Part shown: positions 5,877 to 8,129 of the stretch, one piece after another
How the letters are laid out: each line of letters begins with the position of its first letter
Position numbering within the stretch: the first letter of the stretch is position 1
The notes under the pieces: model-generated
The model's input: the letters and a program-made list of their open reading frames with translations, nothing else
Database searches by the model: none
What the model was told of the DNA's origin: nothing
Assembly: GCF_030151805.1 (NCBI RefSeq)
Contig: NZ_JASLCN010000466.1
Coordinates: 1-8,129, forward strand
Source of the DNA: Fluviicola sp.
Lineage (GTDB): Bacteria > Bacteroidota > Bacteroidia > Flavobacteriales_D > Crocinitomicaceae
Reading direction: 5' to 3'
Length of the DNA: 8,129 nucleotides
Made by a program: the position numbers and the translations under genes

Positions 5877-7088
5877 ATGAAAAAATCTTTAAGTATTCTT
5901 TTTGTGCTTTTTAGCATTTCTATTTCGGCTCAAAATTTTGAAATTCCGGCACTTAAACAACCCTTCTATGACATCATCGAATGGAAAGGAATCGGTAGTA
6001 TCGTTTTGAGCAGGGATCTTACTTTGACCCAGAAACAAGTAGATTTGACAATGGTTGCAGGAGATTCCAAGAGTGCCTGGCAACAGGTTTACAACCCCAT
6101 GGCGAAGGAAACCTATTTCATTTCGGAAGACGGGGGAAAATATGCCTACTTTCTTGAAAACCTGGAGTTGAATGACGGGAAGGTTTTTATTCATCAACTC
6201 AGCGCTGCCGGGAATATCAAGGTGATGAATCTGAATTTCCTGATGCAGATCAAACGATTGGGTTTTAGTCCTGCCGATTTGTATCTGACAGATATCATCA
6301 CCACTGAAAAAGCGCTTCTGTGGATGTTCAGACACAAAGACAAGGAAAAACTGACAACGGTTGCTGTTTCCATGACACATCACAACTTCAATTTATATGC
6401 TTTTGTTGTTTCTGAAAATGTGGTTAGCTCTTCCAAAATCGAAGACCAGATTTCCTGGTATGTTGCCGGTGAGAAAGGAGAAAATATTTTGTTTGCTGCC
6501 AGACTTCATGCCGGAAAAGAAGCGGGATGGAAAGTAAAGGAATACAACCCGAAAGGTGTGATGGTTTCGGAGCAGGTTCTGGAACAAAAGGGAACGAACT
6601 TTATTGCTCATGCACGTGTCGGATTCGGAAGAAGAGGAAGTGCTTTGCTGAAGCGAAGCGAACCGAACGAAAAAGGGACCCTGATTTATGCGAAAGGATC
6701 CTACTATGTTGGAGGAATTGAGATGAATGGTACAACGGCCAATTTAGTGAGTTACCGCATGGAAGAAAAAGTGTGGAAAAAGGCTTGTGAATCACCATGT
6801 GCAAATTTTAATGCGAAGAAAGATCTGGAAGTCGGCTGCTTCGGGATGAGTGAAGGAATCGGCTGGTATGTCAACTCTGCCAAGCCTGAAGGCCATTTTC
6901 ACAGCTTTACTTCTGGTACCGGAATTGTGTCCGGAACTATTAATCAGGCAACTTCCAACCCAAGTCGTTTGCTTACTGCGGAATTTCCAAGTAAATTTGT
7001 CGCCGAATTGGATACAAAGTGGTTGATTTTTGATGTAAAACAACTACCGGCAAAAGGAAATATAACCTTCGAATACAGGGAAAAATGA
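5877..7088 (+). CDS. Secreted protein of unknown function
   Basis: This is a 403-residue protein that I do not recognise. MKKSLSILFVLFSISISAQ is a clear signal peptide with a cleavage site near residue 18, which is why the ATG at 5877 is chosen over an in-frame TTG at 5826 that would put 17 polar residues in front of it. The mature part has no lipobox, no further membrane segment and no T9SS sorting domain, so it is probably periplasmic. It is rich in short beta-strand-like stretches with aromatic residues (ETYFISEDGGKYAYFLENL, GSYYVGGIEMNG, GIGWYVNS), which could fit a repeated beta-sheet or propeller fold; this is only an impression. Three cysteines lie close together near residues 310-330 (ACESPC and VGCFG). 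It overlaps the uridine kinase start by 4 bp (ATGA), so the two are probably translationally coupled. Confidence 0.85.
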   Translation: MKKSLSILFVLFSISISAQNFEIPALKQPFYDIIEWKGIGSIVLSRDLTLTQKQVDLTMVAGDSKSAWQQVYNPMAKETYFISEDGGKYAYFLENLELNDGKVFIHQLSAAGNIKVMNLNFLMQIKRLGFSPADLYLTDIITTEKALLWMFRHKDKEKLTTVAVSMTHHNFNLYAFVVSENVVSSSKIEDQISWYVAGEKGENILFAARLHAGKEAGWKVKEYNPKGVMVSEQVLEQKGTNFIAHARVGFGRRGSALLKRSEPNEKGTLIYAKGSYYVGGIEMNGTTANLVSYRMEEKVWKKACESPCANFNAKKDLEVGCFGMSEGIGWYVNSAKPEGHFHSFTSGTGIVSGTINQATSNPSRLLTAEFPSKFVAELDTKWLIFDVKQLPAKGNITFEYREK

Positions 7089-7702
7089 TAATTGGAATTT
7101 GTGGAGGGAGTGGATCAGGAAAAACTACTCTTTTAAAGCGTTTGGCGGCATTTTACGGGGAGCTTCAGCCGACGATTTTTTCAATGGATAACTATTATCT
7201 TTCAATAGATCAGCAATTTCTCGATGAAAACGGGGAAGTGAATTTTGATTTGCCGACAGCTTTGGATAAAGAGCGTTTGGTGCGTGATTTGCAGGATTTG
7301 AAGGACGGAAAGTCTATTGAAGTGAAGGAATATCATTTCAATGCTCCGCCAAATAAAAATATTTTGATTACCCTGGATCCCTCACCGATTATCATTGTGG
7401 AAGGATTGTTCTTGTTTCAGTATCAGGAAGTAAATAAATTGCTTGATTTTTCTATTTTTATGGATGTTGATCCGATGGTGCAGCTCGACAGAAGATTGTA
7501 CCGCGATCAGGAAACAAGAGGCTATTCGAGAGAGGCGATTTTGTATCAATGGAATCATCATGTGGTTCCGTGCTATGAAAAATACCTTGCTCCATACGCT
7601 CATCTGGCTGATTTTGTGTTTGAGAACGATCAAAATGCAGATTTGGAATTTGAACGACTCATCCAGGTATTGACTCCGAAATTATTATGCTTAAAGGAAT
7701 AA
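7085..7702 (+). CDS. udk: Uridine (uridine/cytidine) kinase
   Basis: This cytoplasmic pyrimidine-salvage enzyme phosphorylates uridine or cytidine to UMP or CMP with a nucleoside triphosphate. The 205 residues are full length for the family. Visible landmarks are the P-loop GGSGSGKTT at 7-15, the SMDNYY motif at 33-38 with the predicted catalytic D35, FDLPTALD at 54-61, VEG at 105-107, and the lid motif RRLYRDQETRG at 136-146. The HHVVPCYEKYLAPY stretch near 158-171 resembles Bacteroidota uridine kinases more than the enterobacterial enzyme. The start ATG overlaps the preceding stop codon (ATGA), and the end overlaps the next gene by 16 bp, so this is the middle gene of a tight operon. A related P-loop nucleoside kinase is the main alternative. 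Confidence 0.92.
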   Translation: MIIGICGGSGSGKTTLLKRLAAFYGELQPTIFSMDNYYLSIDQQFLDENGEVNFDLPTALDKERLVRDLQDLKDGKSIEVKEYHFNAPPNKNILITLDPSPIIIVEGLFLFQYQEVNKLLDFSIFMDVDPMVQLDRRLYRDQETRGYSREAILYQWNHHVVPCYEKYLAPYAHLADFVFENDQNADLEFERLIQVLTPKLLCLKE

Positions 7703-8129
7703 TTCAATTTTTTGCAAAACGAGGATACGCACTGATTCTGAGTGCTTCTTTTTTGCTATTAATTGTTTTATTATTCAAATTCAATCAATCAAACAGAGAT
7801 GAGATTGATCGGTTTCAGCAAATTTTCCTGGAGCAGCTAAATGCTGCAGAAAAACAATTGGATAAACTTCCGGGAGATTGGAAAAATCTGGATAAAAACG
7901 CATTTTCCAGAAAGTACAATTACCTCGAGCAAACGTTGTTTGTTCACGTTTACCAGGGAGATTCCATGATTTTTTGGAATACGAATAAATGTCCTGTTAA
8001 CCGCTTTACCGATTTGCATTTTCCCGTTAACGGAATTGTTCAGCTTCAAAACGGATGGTATTATTCCATGTATCAAGAACAGGGAGATCTGATCTATGTA
8101 GTAACTTTCGGAATCAAACGGGTATTTCC
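7687..8129 (+). CDS. Membrane-anchored sensor-like protein, N-terminal part (possible histidine kinase)
   Basis: An open frame begins with ATG at 7687 inside the end of the uridine kinase gene and runs off the window after 147 codons. Residues about 14-31 are one strong transmembrane segment (YALILSASFLLLIVLLF), preceded by a basic cytoplasmic tail (KR at 11-12). Residues about 32-145 are probably extracytoplasmic, beginning with a helical, coiled-coil-like stretch (about 35-62) followed by beta-like segments. The GDSMIFWNTNKCPVN stretch at 91-105 resembles the DSLxxWSDN signature I remember from sensor domains of Bacteroidota histidine kinases. On that basis a two-component sensor kinase is a reasonable guess, but the kinase domain would be outside the window. 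The 16-bp overlap suggests co-expression with udk. Confidence 0.75.
   Translation, partial: MLKGIIQFFAKRGYALILSASFLLLIVLLFKFNQSNRDEIDRFQQIFLEQLNAAEKQLDKLPGDWKNLDKNAFSRKYNYLEQTLFVHVYQGDSMIFWNTNKCPVNRFTDLHFPVNGIVQLQNGWYYSMYQEQGDLIYVVTFGIKRVF

Noticed and set aside
5889..6383. Minus-strand 164-codon open frame inside the secreted unknown gene
   Set aside because: The plus-strand frame has a signal peptide and operon overlap with udk. The antisense frame has no recognisable feature.

Overview
The window looks like chromosomal DNA from a Bacteroidota bacterium, most likely Flavobacteriales (a Fluviicola/Crocinitomicaceae-like member is plausible). The evidence is the cell-surface gene content: a SprB-repeat exoprotein, and a protease with a C-terminal type IX secretion (T9SS) sorting domain. 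Other support is A-rich leaders without Shine-Dalgarno sequences and one TAnnTTTG-type -7 promoter box. The genus is an inference from style and was not tested by any search.

Layout. The left half reads on the minus strand. From right to left it holds a redoxin-like periplasmic thiol protein (5175-5825), a secreted lysyl-endopeptidase-like serine protease with a T9SS sorting domain (2880-5150) ending in a strong intrinsic terminator (2830-2861), a 374-bp intergenic region, radA (1144-2505), and the 5' part of a SprB-repeat surface protein that runs off the left edge (1-1033). The right half reads on the plus strand from a 51-bp divergent promoter region (5826-5876). It holds a secreted protein of unknown function (5877-7088), a uridine kinase (7085-7702) and the start of a membrane-anchored sensor-like protein (7687 to the window end).

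How the genes relate. The redoxin and the protease are 24 bp apart and probably share a transcript. Both carry signal peptides, and the protease keeps the six disulfide cysteines of lysyl endopeptidase, so a role for the redoxin in the redox state of exported proteins is possible but unproven. The three plus-strand genes overlap by 4 bp and 16 bp and are probably translationally coupled. radA is a housekeeping DNA repair/recombination gene with no obvious link to its neighbours.

The least explained DNA is the 2506-2879 intergenic region. It carries two facing copies of a 31-nt C-tract/G-tract repeat 170 bp apart, with a perfect 9-bp hairpin between them. I see no CRISPR array, tRNA, rRNA, integrase, transposase or defence cluster. 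Apart from this repeat pair and the unusual gene groupings, the window looks like an ordinary genomic region.
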